Source: Desulfovibrio sp. (lineage in GTDB: Bacteria; Desulfobacterota; Desulfovibrionia; Desulfovibrionales; Desulfovibrionaceae). From it: 64,000 nucleotides of DNA. The DNA is taken from positions 124,001 through 188,000 of the forward strand of contig NZ_WASP01000008.1 in assembly GCF_009712225.1 (NCBI RefSeq). Direction: 5' to 3'. The position numbers were made by a program, and so were the translations under genes. Under the pieces are notes generated by a model, which was not told the DNA's origin, did not search any database, and was given only the letters and a program-made list of their open reading frames with translations. Positions 33,808 to 42,359 of the stretch are shown here, in pieces (position 1 is the first letter of the stretch; each line of letters starts with the position of its first letter).

Positions 33808-35271
33808 TTATAAAATGAACAGAGAGGCCAGGCCTAAAAAGATAAAAAAACCTGCGCCGTCAGTGATGGTCGTAAGAAAAATGCTCGAAGCCTGAGCAGG
33901 ATCGCGCCCAAGAGCCCTGAAAATAAGAGGAATAGAGCCGCCAGCCACAGCGCCAAGAAGCATGTCGCACATGAGCGCCCCGCCCATGACCCCGCCAACA
34001 ATGGCCATGCCGGTAAACCACCAGGCCGCGAAAAAGGCCACCACGGCCATGGCAAAACCGGTGACAATGCCAATCTTGCCCTCACGCACCACGGCCATCC
34101 AGGCTTTTTTCTGGTCAAAACGGTCAGTAGCCAACTGGCGGATCATAACCGCCAAGGCCTGCTGCCCGGTATTGCCCGCCTGGTTTGCCACCATGGGCAT
34201 AAGTACGGCCAGCACGGCCATCTGCGCGATGGACCCTTCGAACATGTACACCACAGAGGCGGAAAGCGCAGAATTGATCATGTTTACAAACAGCCAGGGC
34301 AGACGCTTGCGCACACTCTCAAGCCACGGGGTATCCACGCTTTCTTCCGGGTCAGCACCCACCATGCCCAGCATGTCGGCGCTGGCTTCCTCGTGCATGA
34401 TGTCCATGATATCGTCATAGGTTACCACGCCGAGAATGTGCCCCTCGTTGTCCACAACGGGCATGGCCAGATAATTATAGTGCGAGAGAAGACTGGCAAC
34501 TTCGCGCTCGTCGGTGTCGTAGGTAACACTCACCACGCTCTGCCCCGCAACGGCTTCACCCACAAGGGTTCCCGGCCGCGCAAGCATGAGGTCGCGCAGC
34601 GAAAGCACACCCACAAGCACCTGCTGCTCGTCCACCACATAGGCGTAATAGGGGCTTTCCTTGTCGGCCATTTCGCTGCGGATGTGGGCAATGGCCTCAT
34701 CCGCCGTAAAGTTCTTTTCCAGCAGGATGAGCTCGGTGTTCATGACACCGCCCGCGGAATCCGGATCAAAATTGAGCAGGCTGCGCAATTCTTCCGAATC
34801 TTCGCGGTCGAGCTTTTCCAGCAGGGCATCGCGGTGGTCTTCGTCCAGCTCGTCCAGCACGTCGGCGGCGTCATCGGGCGACATTTCGGCGATAATCTGG
34901 GCGGCCACGTCGTCGTCCAGATTTTCCAGCACGTCCACAGCCATGTTTTCGTCCAGCTCGGCCAACGCCTCGGCGGCGTCTTCCTTGGACATGCGGCTCA
35001 GCGTGCTGACCTGCTTTTCAAGGCTCAGGTTCTCAAGGTGGTCGGCCATGTCGGCCGGATGCACAAATTCTGCATCAGGAAATTCCACTGAAAAATCGTC
35101 ATCCAGATCATGGGTCTGATCTGAAACGGCAGAAGTTGTTCTGGCGGAAGAAATATTGCTGCCAGACAAAGACGCAGGGGAGGCTGGTTGCGGCTGTGCA
35201 GCGCCAGACTGTTGAGTGCCGGACTGCTCAGCAGGCAAGGGACGGAATTTTTCGTTGTGCAGATCAGCCAT
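33808..35271 (-). CDS. mgtE: Magnesium transporter MgtE
   Basis: A 487-residue Mg2+ channel/transporter. After a 65-residue Ser/Ala/Gln-rich extension absent from many MgtE proteins comes the acidic superhelical N domain (repeats such as MAVDVLENLDDDVAAQIIAE and MSPDDAADVLDELDED), then two CBS domains (about 205-325), a plug helix and five membrane helices (from WLFVNMINS). The pore region keeps PMVANQAGNTGQQAL. Mg2+ binding between the N and CBS domains closes the channel in this family. The start at 35271 follows AAAGGCG. It is divergent from nadC, with a 471-base leader and promoter interval. Confidence 0.96.
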   Translation of the reverse strand: MADLHNEKFRPLPAEQSGTQQSGAAQPQPASPASLSGSNISSARTTSAVSDQTHDLDDDFSVEFPDAEFVHPADMADHLENLSLEKQVSTLSRMSKEDAAEALAELDENMAVDVLENLDDDVAAQIIAEMSPDDAADVLDELDEDHRDALLEKLDREDSEELRSLLNFDPDSAGGVMNTELILLEKNFTADEAIAHIRSEMADKESPYYAYVVDEQQVLVGVLSLRDLMLARPGTLVGEAVAGQSVVSVTYDTDEREVASLLSHYNYLAMPVVDNEGHILGVVTYDDIMDIMHEEASADMLGMVGADPEESVDTPWLESVRKRLPWLFVNMINSALSASVVYMFEGSIAQMAVLAVLMPMVANQAGNTGQQALAVMIRQLATDRFDQKKAWMAVVREGKIGIVTGFAMAVVAFFAAWWFTGMAIVGGVMGGALMCDMLLGAVAGGSIPLIFRALGRDPAQASSIFLTTITDGAGFFIFLGLASLFIL

Positions 35272-35742
35272 GGCGCGCCTTTATCCGGTCTGTACCCAAG
35301 GAGGAACTCACGCCCAGAGGCGCAACAAAACAACTAGGAGCAGCAAAGCTCCGCCAAACTGTCGGCAAGATCGGCAGTCTCAAAAACGCGCGCCAGTGGC
35401 GGCGATACAGGCCCTGCAGACATATGCGGCTGCCCGGCACAGCACCTGACAGGGCCGCACCGAGGCCTACAACGCGGCCATGGACATCCGCAGGCACTGT
35501 CGCCCTGCACTGGGCACTGTAGTACAAAAAAAAGCAGATTGTCGCCAGTCTCGCAGGCTTGTGAAAAAACTCATGATGTCCCGGCAGCTTGACGCGAAAC
35601 ACGGGGCATTCTATCTATTACAGCACACCCGTATCGGGCAACTGCCGCAATCGGGTCATATATACAGTCTTGCGCGGTGCGCAACGCACGCCCTGACGGG
35701 CGAGTTTTCACTTAGCACGCACAAGAAATGGGGACAAGCGCA
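35272..35742. other. Intergenic interval between divergent mgtE and nadC
   Basis: 471 bases that must carry both promoters. On the mgtE side two consecutive hairpins are seen (35337-35378). On the nadC side TTGACG at 35589-35594 is followed 17 bases later by TATCTA, a poor -10 box. I did not recognise an M-box or other known riboswitch, or any small ORF with a ribosome site. Confidence 0.55.
35337..35378 (-). promoter_or_regulatory. Paired hairpins in the mgtE leader
   Basis: Read on the minus strand, a 7-bp stem with one mismatch (35358-35364 with 35372-35378) is followed by GGAGC-6nt-GCTCC and a U-rich but interrupted tract. It could be an attenuator controlling mgtE. No known metal riboswitch consensus was recognised. 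Confidence 0.3.
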
Positions 35743-36615
35743 ATGTTCACGCCCTGGGCCGCATTTTTCTCTCCGGAAGGTCAGCGGCTGCTTCAAAAAT
35801 CCATCGACCTCGCCCTTGAGGAAGACGGCCCCGAAATGACCGCCCTCGGTCTTTTCGCCTCCGATGCCTCCATGAACGCAGTCATTCGCGCCAAGGAAGA
35901 CACACTTGTGGTGGGTCTGCCGGTTATTGGCGCTGTTTTCAAAAATCTTGGCGCGCCCTTTACGTGGCGTGCCCTGGTCAGGGAAGCAAGCCATGTTGCG
36001 TCCATGACAGAAGTAGCCCACATCAGCGCCCCTGCCACGGCCATGCTCAAGGCAGAGCGCGTCATTCTCAATTTTATCACCCACCTTTCGGGAATTGCCA
36101 ACCTCACTTCCTGCTATGTGCGGGAACTGGAGGGCACAGGCGTACGCCTGCTCGACACGCGCAAGACCACACCCGGCCTGCGCTGGCCCGAAAAATACGC
36201 GGTGCAGGCGGGCGGCGGTCACAACCACCGCAAAAACCTCACCGAAATGCTCATGCTCAAGGACAACCACATTGATGCCGCTGGTTCCATTACCGCCGCA
36301 GTGGCTACGCTCAGGGCGCGTTACACGCCCTGCCCGCCCATTGAGGTGGAATGCCGCACGCTCGACCATGTGCGTGAGGCTGTGGAAGCCCGGGCAGACC
36401 GCATCATGATGGACAACATGGACGGCCAGCGTCTTTCGCAGGCCCTTGCCCTTGTGCCCGAGGCCATCGAAACCGAAGTCAGCGGCGGCGTGCGGCTTGA
36501 TACCATCCGCGCTCTGGCGCTTACAGAACCCCGCAGGCCAGACTTCATTTCGGTCGGCCGGCTCACCCATTCCGCGGTGTCGGCTGATTTCAGCATGACC
36601 CTGCGGGCCGTGTAG
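35743..36615 (+). CDS. nadC: Nicotinate-nucleotide pyrophosphorylase (carboxylating)
   Basis: Quinolinate phosphoribosyltransferase: quinolinate plus PRPP gives nicotinate mononucleotide, CO2 and PPi. A 290-residue protein with ERVILNFITHLSGIAN, the substrate-binding RLLDTRKTTPGLRWPEKYAV, GGGHNHRKNL, LKDNHI, VECRTLDHVREAV and the C-terminal VSGGV strand. The ATG at 35743 is used because GGGGA lies at suitable distance; another ATG five codons upstream lacks a ribosome site. It starts the nadC-nadA-nadB cluster. Confidence 0.95.
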   Translation: MFTPWAAFFSPEGQRLLQKSIDLALEEDGPEMTALGLFASDASMNAVIRAKEDTLVVGLPVIGAVFKNLGAPFTWRALVREASHVASMTEVAHISAPATAMLKAERVILNFITHLSGIANLTSCYVRELEGTGVRLLDTRKTTPGLRWPEKYAVQAGGGHNHRKNLTEMLMLKDNHIDAAGSITAAVATLRARYTPCPPIEVECRTLDHVREAVEARADRIMMDNMDGQRLSQALALVPEAIETEVSGGVRLDTIRALALTEPRRPDFISVGRLTHSAVSADFSMTLRAV

Positions 36616-36778
36616 GCAGGCGCAATTTTACCCGTGCCTGTCGCCATCTGTTCACGCAATGGCCGCCACAAACAGTGGCAACCGTACGGCGGCATTGCGA
36701 CAGCACCGTGACATCACCGGAACAAATTACGGCTTTTCGCCTCTTCTTTTTTCATATTGCCTTCTGAGGAACCATACT

Positions 36779-37825
36779 ATGCAAGATACAAGCACAGCCA
36801 TCGCATCCCTGAAAAAGCAGCTGGGCGCGAATTTGTGCATCATGGGTCACCACTACCAGAATGACGCCATCGTGCGCCACTGCGACATTACCGGCGACTC
36901 GCTGGAACTTGCCCGCCGCGTGCCCGGCATCGAGGCGGCCCACATCGTCTTTTGCGGCGTGTACTTCATGGGCGAATCGGCCGCCCTGCTTGCCAAGCCC
37001 GGCCAGAGCGTGCACCTGCCAAGCATGGATGCCGACTGCCTCATGTCGCGCCAGACGCCAGCCCCCCTCGCCCGAAAGGTACTGGAACAGCTGGCCGCCA
37101 CAGGCCGCAAGATCATACCGCTGGCATACGTCAACACCGATCTGGCCCTCAAGGCCGTGGTGGGCGAATTTGGCGGCGCGGTGTGCACCTCGGCCAATGC
37201 CAAGATCATGATGCGCTGGGCGCTGGATCAGGGCGACGGTGTGCTCTTTCTGCCCGACAGGCATTTGGGCAACAATACCGCAGAAGCTCTCGGCATCGGG
37301 GAAAATGAACGCCACGTGCTGCGCGTGGGCGCTGCCGGGCTGGTGCAGCCCGAAACCCAGGCCCTTGACCGCAAGCTGCTGCTGTGGCCCGGCTGTTGCG
37401 CCATCCACGCCCGCTTTGAACCCGATGATGTGGAAGCCATACGCGCCGAACATCCCGGTTGCCGCGTTATCGCCCACCCCGAATGCAGGCAGGAAGTTAT
37501 CGAAGCCTGCGACGGCGCGGGTTCCACCTCGTACCTCATCAAGGAGGCGGCCCGCGTTGCCGCCGAGGCCCCCGGTTCCACCCTTGTTGTAGGCACAGAA
37601 AACAATCTTGTGTACCGCCTGGCCGAGCGCCACGCAGGACAGTGCACCATTGTGCCGCTTGGGCACGCTGTTTGCGGCAACATGGCCAAGGTTACGGAAA
37701 AGAAGCTTCTGGCCACGCTGCAAAACGTGGCCGCCGGAGCAGCCTCGCCTCTGCAAATAGAGGAGAAACTCTGCCCCCCCGCCCGTCTCTCCCTAACCCG
37801 CATGCTAGAAGCCTGCGGAAACTGA
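36779..37825 (+). CDS. nadA: Quinolinate synthase A
   Basis: A [4Fe-4S] enzyme that condenses iminoaspartate with dihydroxyacetone phosphate to quinolinate. In 348 residues the three cluster cysteines are visible: FCGVYFMGESA (C59), AVCTSANA (C136) and HAVCGNM (C299). HHYQND near residue 24 and DRHLGNN are substrate-binding motifs. The oxygen-labile cluster suits an anaerobe. The start follows GAGGA; a longer frame upstream lacks a ribosome site. It sits 163 bases after nadC and 10 before nadB. Confidence 0.97.
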   Translation: MQDTSTAIASLKKQLGANLCIMGHHYQNDAIVRHCDITGDSLELARRVPGIEAAHIVFCGVYFMGESAALLAKPGQSVHLPSMDADCLMSRQTPAPLARKVLEQLAATGRKIIPLAYVNTDLALKAVVGEFGGAVCTSANAKIMMRWALDQGDGVLFLPDRHLGNNTAEALGIGENERHVLRVGAAGLVQPETQALDRKLLLWPGCCAIHARFEPDDVEAIRAEHPGCRVIAHPECRQEVIEACDGAGSTSYLIKEAARVAAEAPGSTLVVGTENNLVYRLAERHAGQCTIVPLGHAVCGNMAKVTEKKLLATLQNVAAGAASPLQIEEKLCPPARLSLTRMLEACGN

Positions 37826-37835
37826 GGTTTGCACC

Positions 37836-39434
37836 GTGAATTCTATTCGCCGTCATGTGCCTGTGCTTATCATTGGCTCAGGCGTTGCCGGGTGCACCGC
37901 TGCGCTCACACTGGCCGACTCCGGCTGCGACGTTCTGCTGCTCAACGCTGGCGACAGGCTGGCCGATGGCAACTCAGAACTGGCCCAGGGCGGCATAATC
38001 TATCAGGCCACCCCCACGCCAGAGCATCCCTCTGACGCCCAGGCGCTGGAAAAAGACATTCTGGTTGCCGGGCACAATTACAACTACAACAAGGCCGTCA
38101 ACTTTCTGTGCGCGCAGGGCCCCCTGTGTGTGGACGAGGTACTGATCAACCGCGCCCAGGTTCCCTTTGACCGCAACGAAGACGGCACGTTCAACCTCAC
38201 CCGCGAGGGCGGGCACTCTACCCCCCGCATTCTGCACTGCGCCGATTTTTCGGGCCGGGCCATCATGGACGGCCTGAGCGCACAGGTCATGGCTCACCCG
38301 CGCATCACCCGGCTGCACCGCCGCGCCGCCATCGACCTTTTGACCAGCCACCACCACGCGCGAGCCTCGCAGTACCGCTACGAAGTACGCAACCGCTGCC
38401 TCGGCGCCTATGTTCTCAACGAAGAAACCGGCGAAACAGAAACCATTCTGGCCGACTGGACAGTGCTTGCCACCGGCGGCGTGGGGCAGGTTTTTCTGCA
38501 TTCCACCAATGCCCCCGGCTGCGTGGGCACGGGCGTTTCCATGGCCTTTCGCGCGGGCGTTGACCTCGCCAACCTCGAGTTCATGCAGTTTCACCCCACA
38601 GCGCTGTACGAAGAACGCAGCAACCGCCGCTCGCTCATCACCGAGGCCATGCGCGGCGAGGGTGCGCGCTTGCTCGACCACAAGGGCCGCGCCTTTATGA
38701 GCGACCACGACCCCAGGGGCGACCTTGCCCCGCGCGATGTGGTAGCCCAGGCCATGATGGACGAAATGCTGCACAACGGCGCGCCCTGCCTGTATCTGGA
38801 CGTGAGCGGCGTTGAGCAGGATATTCCCACGCGCTTTCCCACCGTGTACGAAAAGTGCCGCGAGGCGGGCATCAACATTCTCAGGGAACCCATTCCCGTG
38901 GTTCCGGCCGCCCACTATTTCTGCGGCGGCGTGCTCACCGACATTCATGGCCGCACCTCGCTGCACGGCCTCTACGCCATCGGCGAATGCGCCTGCACCG
39001 GTCTGCATGGCGCCAACCGGCTTGCCAGCACCTCGCTGCTTGAGGCACTGGTGTGGGGTGTCAGCAGCGGCAAGGATCTGGCCCACCGCGTGCTGGCCGA
39101 AAGCGGTCTGCCCAAGGCTCTGGCCGCAGCTATCCCCGACTGGCGGCACGAAGGCGACGAACGCAGGGACGACCCAGCCCTCGTGGCGCAGGACTGGGCC
39201 AACATCCGCAACACCATGTGGAACTATGTGGGCATTGCCCGTACAGAAGCCCGCCTGCGCCGTGCCTTTGAAGACATGCGCGACCTCGTGCGGCATATCC
39301 ACGACTTTTACAAGCGCACGCGCATATCGCGCCGCCTGGTGGACCTTTTCCACGGTTCGCAAACATCGTATATCATCACTCAGGCCGCGCTGCGCAACAA
39401 GGTCAGCATTGGCTGCCACCACCGCGTGGAGTGA
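37836..39434 (+). CDS. nadB: L-aspartate oxidase
   Basis: An FAD enzyme that oxidises L-aspartate to iminoaspartate, which passes to NadA. In anaerobes fumarate is the likely electron acceptor. In 532 residues: FAD-binding VLIIGSGVAGCTAAL, SELAQGGI, the substrate loop in REGGHSTPRILH, FMQFHPTAL, RGDLAPRDVVAQA, and TGLHGANRLASTSLLEALVWG. The C-terminal helical domain is present. The start is a GTG at 37836 preceded by GAGG ten bases after nadA, so it is co-translated. A Cys-rich mini-ORF begins two bases after the stop. Confidence 0.97.
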   Translation: MNSIRRHVPVLIIGSGVAGCTAALTLADSGCDVLLLNAGDRLADGNSELAQGGIIYQATPTPEHPSDAQALEKDILVAGHNYNYNKAVNFLCAQGPLCVDEVLINRAQVPFDRNEDGTFNLTREGGHSTPRILHCADFSGRAIMDGLSAQVMAHPRITRLHRRAAIDLLTSHHHARASQYRYEVRNRCLGAYVLNEETGETETILADWTVLATGGVGQVFLHSTNAPGCVGTGVSMAFRAGVDLANLEFMQFHPTALYEERSNRRSLITEAMRGEGARLLDHKGRAFMSDHDPRGDLAPRDVVAQAMMDEMLHNGAPCLYLDVSGVEQDIPTRFPTVYEKCREAGINILREPIPVVPAAHYFCGGVLTDIHGRTSLHGLYAIGECACTGLHGANRLASTSLLEALVWGVSSGKDLAHRVLAESGLPKALAAAIPDWRHEGDERRDDPALVAQDWANIRNTMWNYVGIARTEARLRRAFEDMRDLVRHIHDFYKRTRISRRLVDLFHGSQTSYIITQAALRNKVSIGCHHRVE

Positions 39435-39435
39435 G

Positions 39436-39579
39436 ATGCCGATTGACTTGTGCCAGCCAGTTCGCACAGAGTGCTGCGGGGCAGGCTGTAACTGCCGTGT
39501 GGGCCGGTTTTACCGCCCGCACACGCCCCGCTGGCAGAACACCTTAATCACGGTCCCACAGGCAGTGGGTGCGGCATGA
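39436..39579 (+). CDS. Possible 47-residue Cys-rich protein
   Basis: This small open frame starts one base after the nadB stop codon, with GGAG five bases before its ATG (inside the nadB end). It encodes MPIDLCQPVRTECCGAGCNC and then a basic tail. Five cysteines cluster in 15 residues (C6, C13, C14, C18, C20), a density that suggests Fe-S or Zn binding. The CCGxGC pattern recalls small oxidoreductase-like N-terminal motifs, but the match is loose. Tight coupling to nadB favours a real gene; its short length leaves doubt. Confidence 0.4.
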   Translation: MPIDLCQPVRTECCGAGCNCRVGRFYRPHTPRWQNTLITVPQAVGAA

Positions 39580-39608
39580 CCGCAAAGCGCCAAGCTGGAG
39601 AATCCTGA

Positions 39609-41159
39609 ATGAAAAGAGCCTATCTGGCCGCCGCCGCTGTCATCATGATGGCGGTGGGTGTTATGGGGCTGATGTTTGGCCTGAGCCCCCTCGTTGAAAC
39701 ACAGGTGCACCGGGGCATCCAGAACATCGGCATTTCTGGCGACGGCATCACGACACATGCTGCTGTGGACAGAGTGGAATTTTCGCCTCTCTCGCGCACA
39801 CTGACCCTCTACGGCCTGCGCCTGCGTGGCGAAACGCCACAGGGCCCTCTTTCATACGAGGTGGCCGAAGCATCGCTGCGCATTCCCCTGCGCATGCTGC
39901 TGGCATACACGCCCTTGCGCCCCATGGTGCTCAGGGACGTGGGCATGATGCCCGTGGCAGAAAACATTGTGCTGCGCAACCTGAGCACGCGCTCGCCCGA
40001 TTTTCGCGCATCAGTGCAGCGCGAGGAAATCAACGAGCTGCGCAGCCAGAGCGAACTGGTGGCCCGGTTTCTGGACGGCGCGCCCATTGACGCGCTGGCC
40101 GCCACCTACCAGATGGGCGCAGACAGGGCTCACAGTTTTTTTCTGAGCGTAAACATGCCGGGCAAGGATGGTCTGGCCCAGCTGACCATCAAGGAATCGC
40201 GGGTTGAGGGCTGGAACGGCGCGTTCATCTCCCAGATGCGCGTAGACGACATGCAGAGCCGCCTCAATGGGCGTGAGAGCATGCGCATGGCCAGTTTTGA
40301 AGCCAGCGACATTACCCTGCCGGAACTTGGGCTCGTGCACCGCCTCATTGACGCCGCCGCCATGGGCGAACAGGACATGGAAGCCGCCGCAAAGGTGGTT
40401 GGCCCCATTCTGGAAGAAATATTGGCCGCCGATCCTCCGCTTGTGCGGCAGGTGCGCGCCGACAACATGGCATTCTCGGTGGAAAACGGCAGCGTGACCG
40501 TTGACGGCGTGGGCTTTGACTGGCTTTCAAACGCGCCGCGCCACACCAAAAGCTTTATCCGCAACATCTCCGCGCCGCGTGATCTGGTTCAGGCTTCTGC
40601 CGACTGTCTTGCGCCCGCCCTCAAGGCGGACCTGACCTTTGAAAGCCTGGCCCAGAGCTCCTCGTCGCACAAAAAAATGCTCACCATCAAGGCCGAAGAC
40701 CTCGCCGATGTGGACTGCTCGCTTACCCTGTACGATGCGGGCATCATCTCTACCAGCGAACAGGCCCTGTTGCTGCAGAGCTTCAGCGACCTGCACCTTA
40801 CCATAAAGGATCGCGGAGCCATGGCTTGGGTTGGCCTCAACCTTTCGCCCAACGGGCGTGCCTCGGCAACGGCCATGCATCACGGGCTGGACACGGGGCT
40901 GCAGCTGAACCCCACCCCCCAGAACAAGGCCATCCGCGAGGCCCTGCTGACCTTTGTGCAGCGCCCCGGCAAGCTTGAAGCCGCCAGCGTGCGCGGCCAG
41001 CGCATAGGCATTTTGCAGCTGCTGGCAGCCCTCAACGACCCCGGCTCGCTGTTTAGCTGTACGGCAACCCCAGGCCCCAAGCTTCTTGAAGAGCAGATCA
41101 ACGCCCTTGCGGCCCAGGCTGCCCAAACTTCCGCCCCCGCCGAAGCAGCGGGAAAGTAA
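39609..41159 (+). CDS. Unrecognised exported or membrane-anchored protein
   Basis: A 516-residue protein that I do not recognise. Residues 5-27 form one strong hydrophobic segment, an uncleaved anchor or signal peptide, and the rest is soluble and presumably periplasmic. Alternating hydrophobic strands (VEFSPLSRTLTLYGLRLRG, then EVAEASLRIPLRMLL) resemble the beta-repeat style of AsmA/DUF748-like proteins, but no motif is decisive. The C-terminus is Ala-rich. The start follows GGAG. It lies between nadB and an RlmI-like gene, three bases from the latter, so it is probably co-expressed with it. Confidence 0.7.
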   Translation: MKRAYLAAAAVIMMAVGVMGLMFGLSPLVETQVHRGIQNIGISGDGITTHAAVDRVEFSPLSRTLTLYGLRLRGETPQGPLSYEVAEASLRIPLRMLLAYTPLRPMVLRDVGMMPVAENIVLRNLSTRSPDFRASVQREEINELRSQSELVARFLDGAPIDALAATYQMGADRAHSFFLSVNMPGKDGLAQLTIKESRVEGWNGAFISQMRVDDMQSRLNGRESMRMASFEASDITLPELGLVHRLIDAAAMGEQDMEAAAKVVGPILEEILAADPPLVRQVRADNMAFSVENGSVTVDGVGFDWLSNAPRHTKSFIRNISAPRDLVQASADCLAPALKADLTFESLAQSSSSHKKMLTIKAEDLADVDCSLTLYDAGIISTSEQALLLQSFSDLHLTIKDRGAMAWVGLNLSPNGRASATAMHHGLDTGLQLNPTPQNKAIREALLTFVQRPGKLEAASVRGQRIGILQLLAALNDPGSLFSCTATPGPKLLEEQINALAAQAAQTSAPAEAAGK

Positions 41160-41162
41160 CAC

Positions 41163-42344
41163 ATGCGCAAACTCTGCCTTAAAAAAAATGAAGACCGTCG
41201 CCTGCGCGCGGGCCACCTGTGGATATTCGCCAACGAAGTGGACGTGAAGCAAAGCCCGCTTACCGACTTTGCCCCCGGCGAGTCCGCAACACTGTGCGAC
41301 TGGCGCGGCGCACCGCTTGGCAGCGTGTGCGTCAACCCGGCCTCGCTTATCTGCGCCCGCCTGCACAGCCGCAAGCCCGATACCGAGATGGACGAGGCCC
41401 TGCTTACCCAAAGGCTGGAATTAGCCCTGGCTCTACGCCAGCGCCTCTACCCCGCCCCCTGGTACCGGCTCTGCCACGGCGAGGGCGACTTTTTGCCCGG
41501 CCTTGTCATTGACCGCTACGGCGACCACCTCACCGTGCAGGTTACCACCGCTGGCATGGAACAACGCCGCGAGGCGCTCACCGCCGCCCTGCACACCCTT
41601 GTGCGCCCGACTTCCATTCTCTGGGCCAACGATCTTGCAGCGCGCGGGCTCGAAAACCTCGCACGCGAGCAGCAGAGCGAAGGCACCCTGCCCGAACGCC
41701 TTGAAGTGCCAGAGGGCGACTGCCGCTTTTACACGCCCTGCGCCACCGGCCAGAAAACAGGCTGGTTTTACGACCAGCGCCCCAACCGGGCTGAGCTTGC
41801 GCGCTATGCCAGGGAAGCTGACGTGCTGGATATCTTCAGCTATGTTGGCGGGTTCGGCGTCAGTGCCGCTGCCGCCGGTGCAAAGTCTGTGACCTTTATA
41901 GATGCTTCGGCCCAGGCGCTCTCCTTTGCGGAAGAAAACGTAAAGGCCAACGCCCCGACCTGCGAGGCCCAGACCCTCTGCGGCGACGCCTTTGACCTGC
42001 TGCGCCAGCTGCGCGACGATGGCCGCCGCTTTCAGGTCATCAGCCTTGATCCACCGGCCTTCATCAAGCGCCGCAAAGACGCGGCCCTTGGGCTGGCCGC
42101 ATACAAGCAGGCCAACGATCTGGCCGTGCAGCTGCTCGCACCGGGTGGCATACTTGCCACGTCTTCGTGCTCGCACCATCTCGAGGTGCAGGCACTGCGC
42201 GGCTGCTTGACGCAGGCCGCCACCAAGCGCAAACTGCATGCCCGTATTCTGTTTGCCGGAGGTCAGGGGCCGGATCATCCCATCCATGCTGCCATGCCCG
42301 AAACGGCCTATTTGAAGTGCTTTATTGCCCAGGTGGGCGCTTAA
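41163..42344 (+). CDS. RlmI-like class I SAM-dependent rRNA methyltransferase
   Basis: A 393-residue protein: an N-terminal PUA domain (about 1-75; RRLRAGHLWIFANEV), a middle domain and a C-terminal Rossmann methyltransferase. Visible are GEGDFLPGLVIDRYGDHL, the TGQKTGWFYDQRPNR loop, SAM motif VLDIFSYVGGFG, the acidic FIDAS strand and catalytic DPPAF. This is the layout of RlmI (23S rRNA m5C1962) and related enzymes. The exact target base cannot be assigned. The start is three bases after the previous stop, with GGGAAAG as ribosome site. Confidence 0.92.
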   Translation: MRKLCLKKNEDRRLRAGHLWIFANEVDVKQSPLTDFAPGESATLCDWRGAPLGSVCVNPASLICARLHSRKPDTEMDEALLTQRLELALALRQRLYPAPWYRLCHGEGDFLPGLVIDRYGDHLTVQVTTAGMEQRREALTAALHTLVRPTSILWANDLAARGLENLAREQQSEGTLPERLEVPEGDCRFYTPCATGQKTGWFYDQRPNRAELARYAREADVLDIFSYVGGFGVSAAAAGAKSVTFIDASAQALSFAEENVKANAPTCEAQTLCGDAFDLLRQLRDDGRRFQVISLDPPAFIKRRKDAALGLAAYKQANDLAVQLLAPGGILATSSCSHHLEVQALRGCLTQAATKRKLHARILFAGGQGPDHPIHAAMPETAYLKCFIAQVGA

Positions 42345-42359
42345 CCACAAGGATTTGAC

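Noticed and set aside
35589-35617. nadC promoter TTGACG-N17-TATCTA
   Set aside because: The -35 box is good, but only three of six -10 bases match, so it is not listed as a separate feature.
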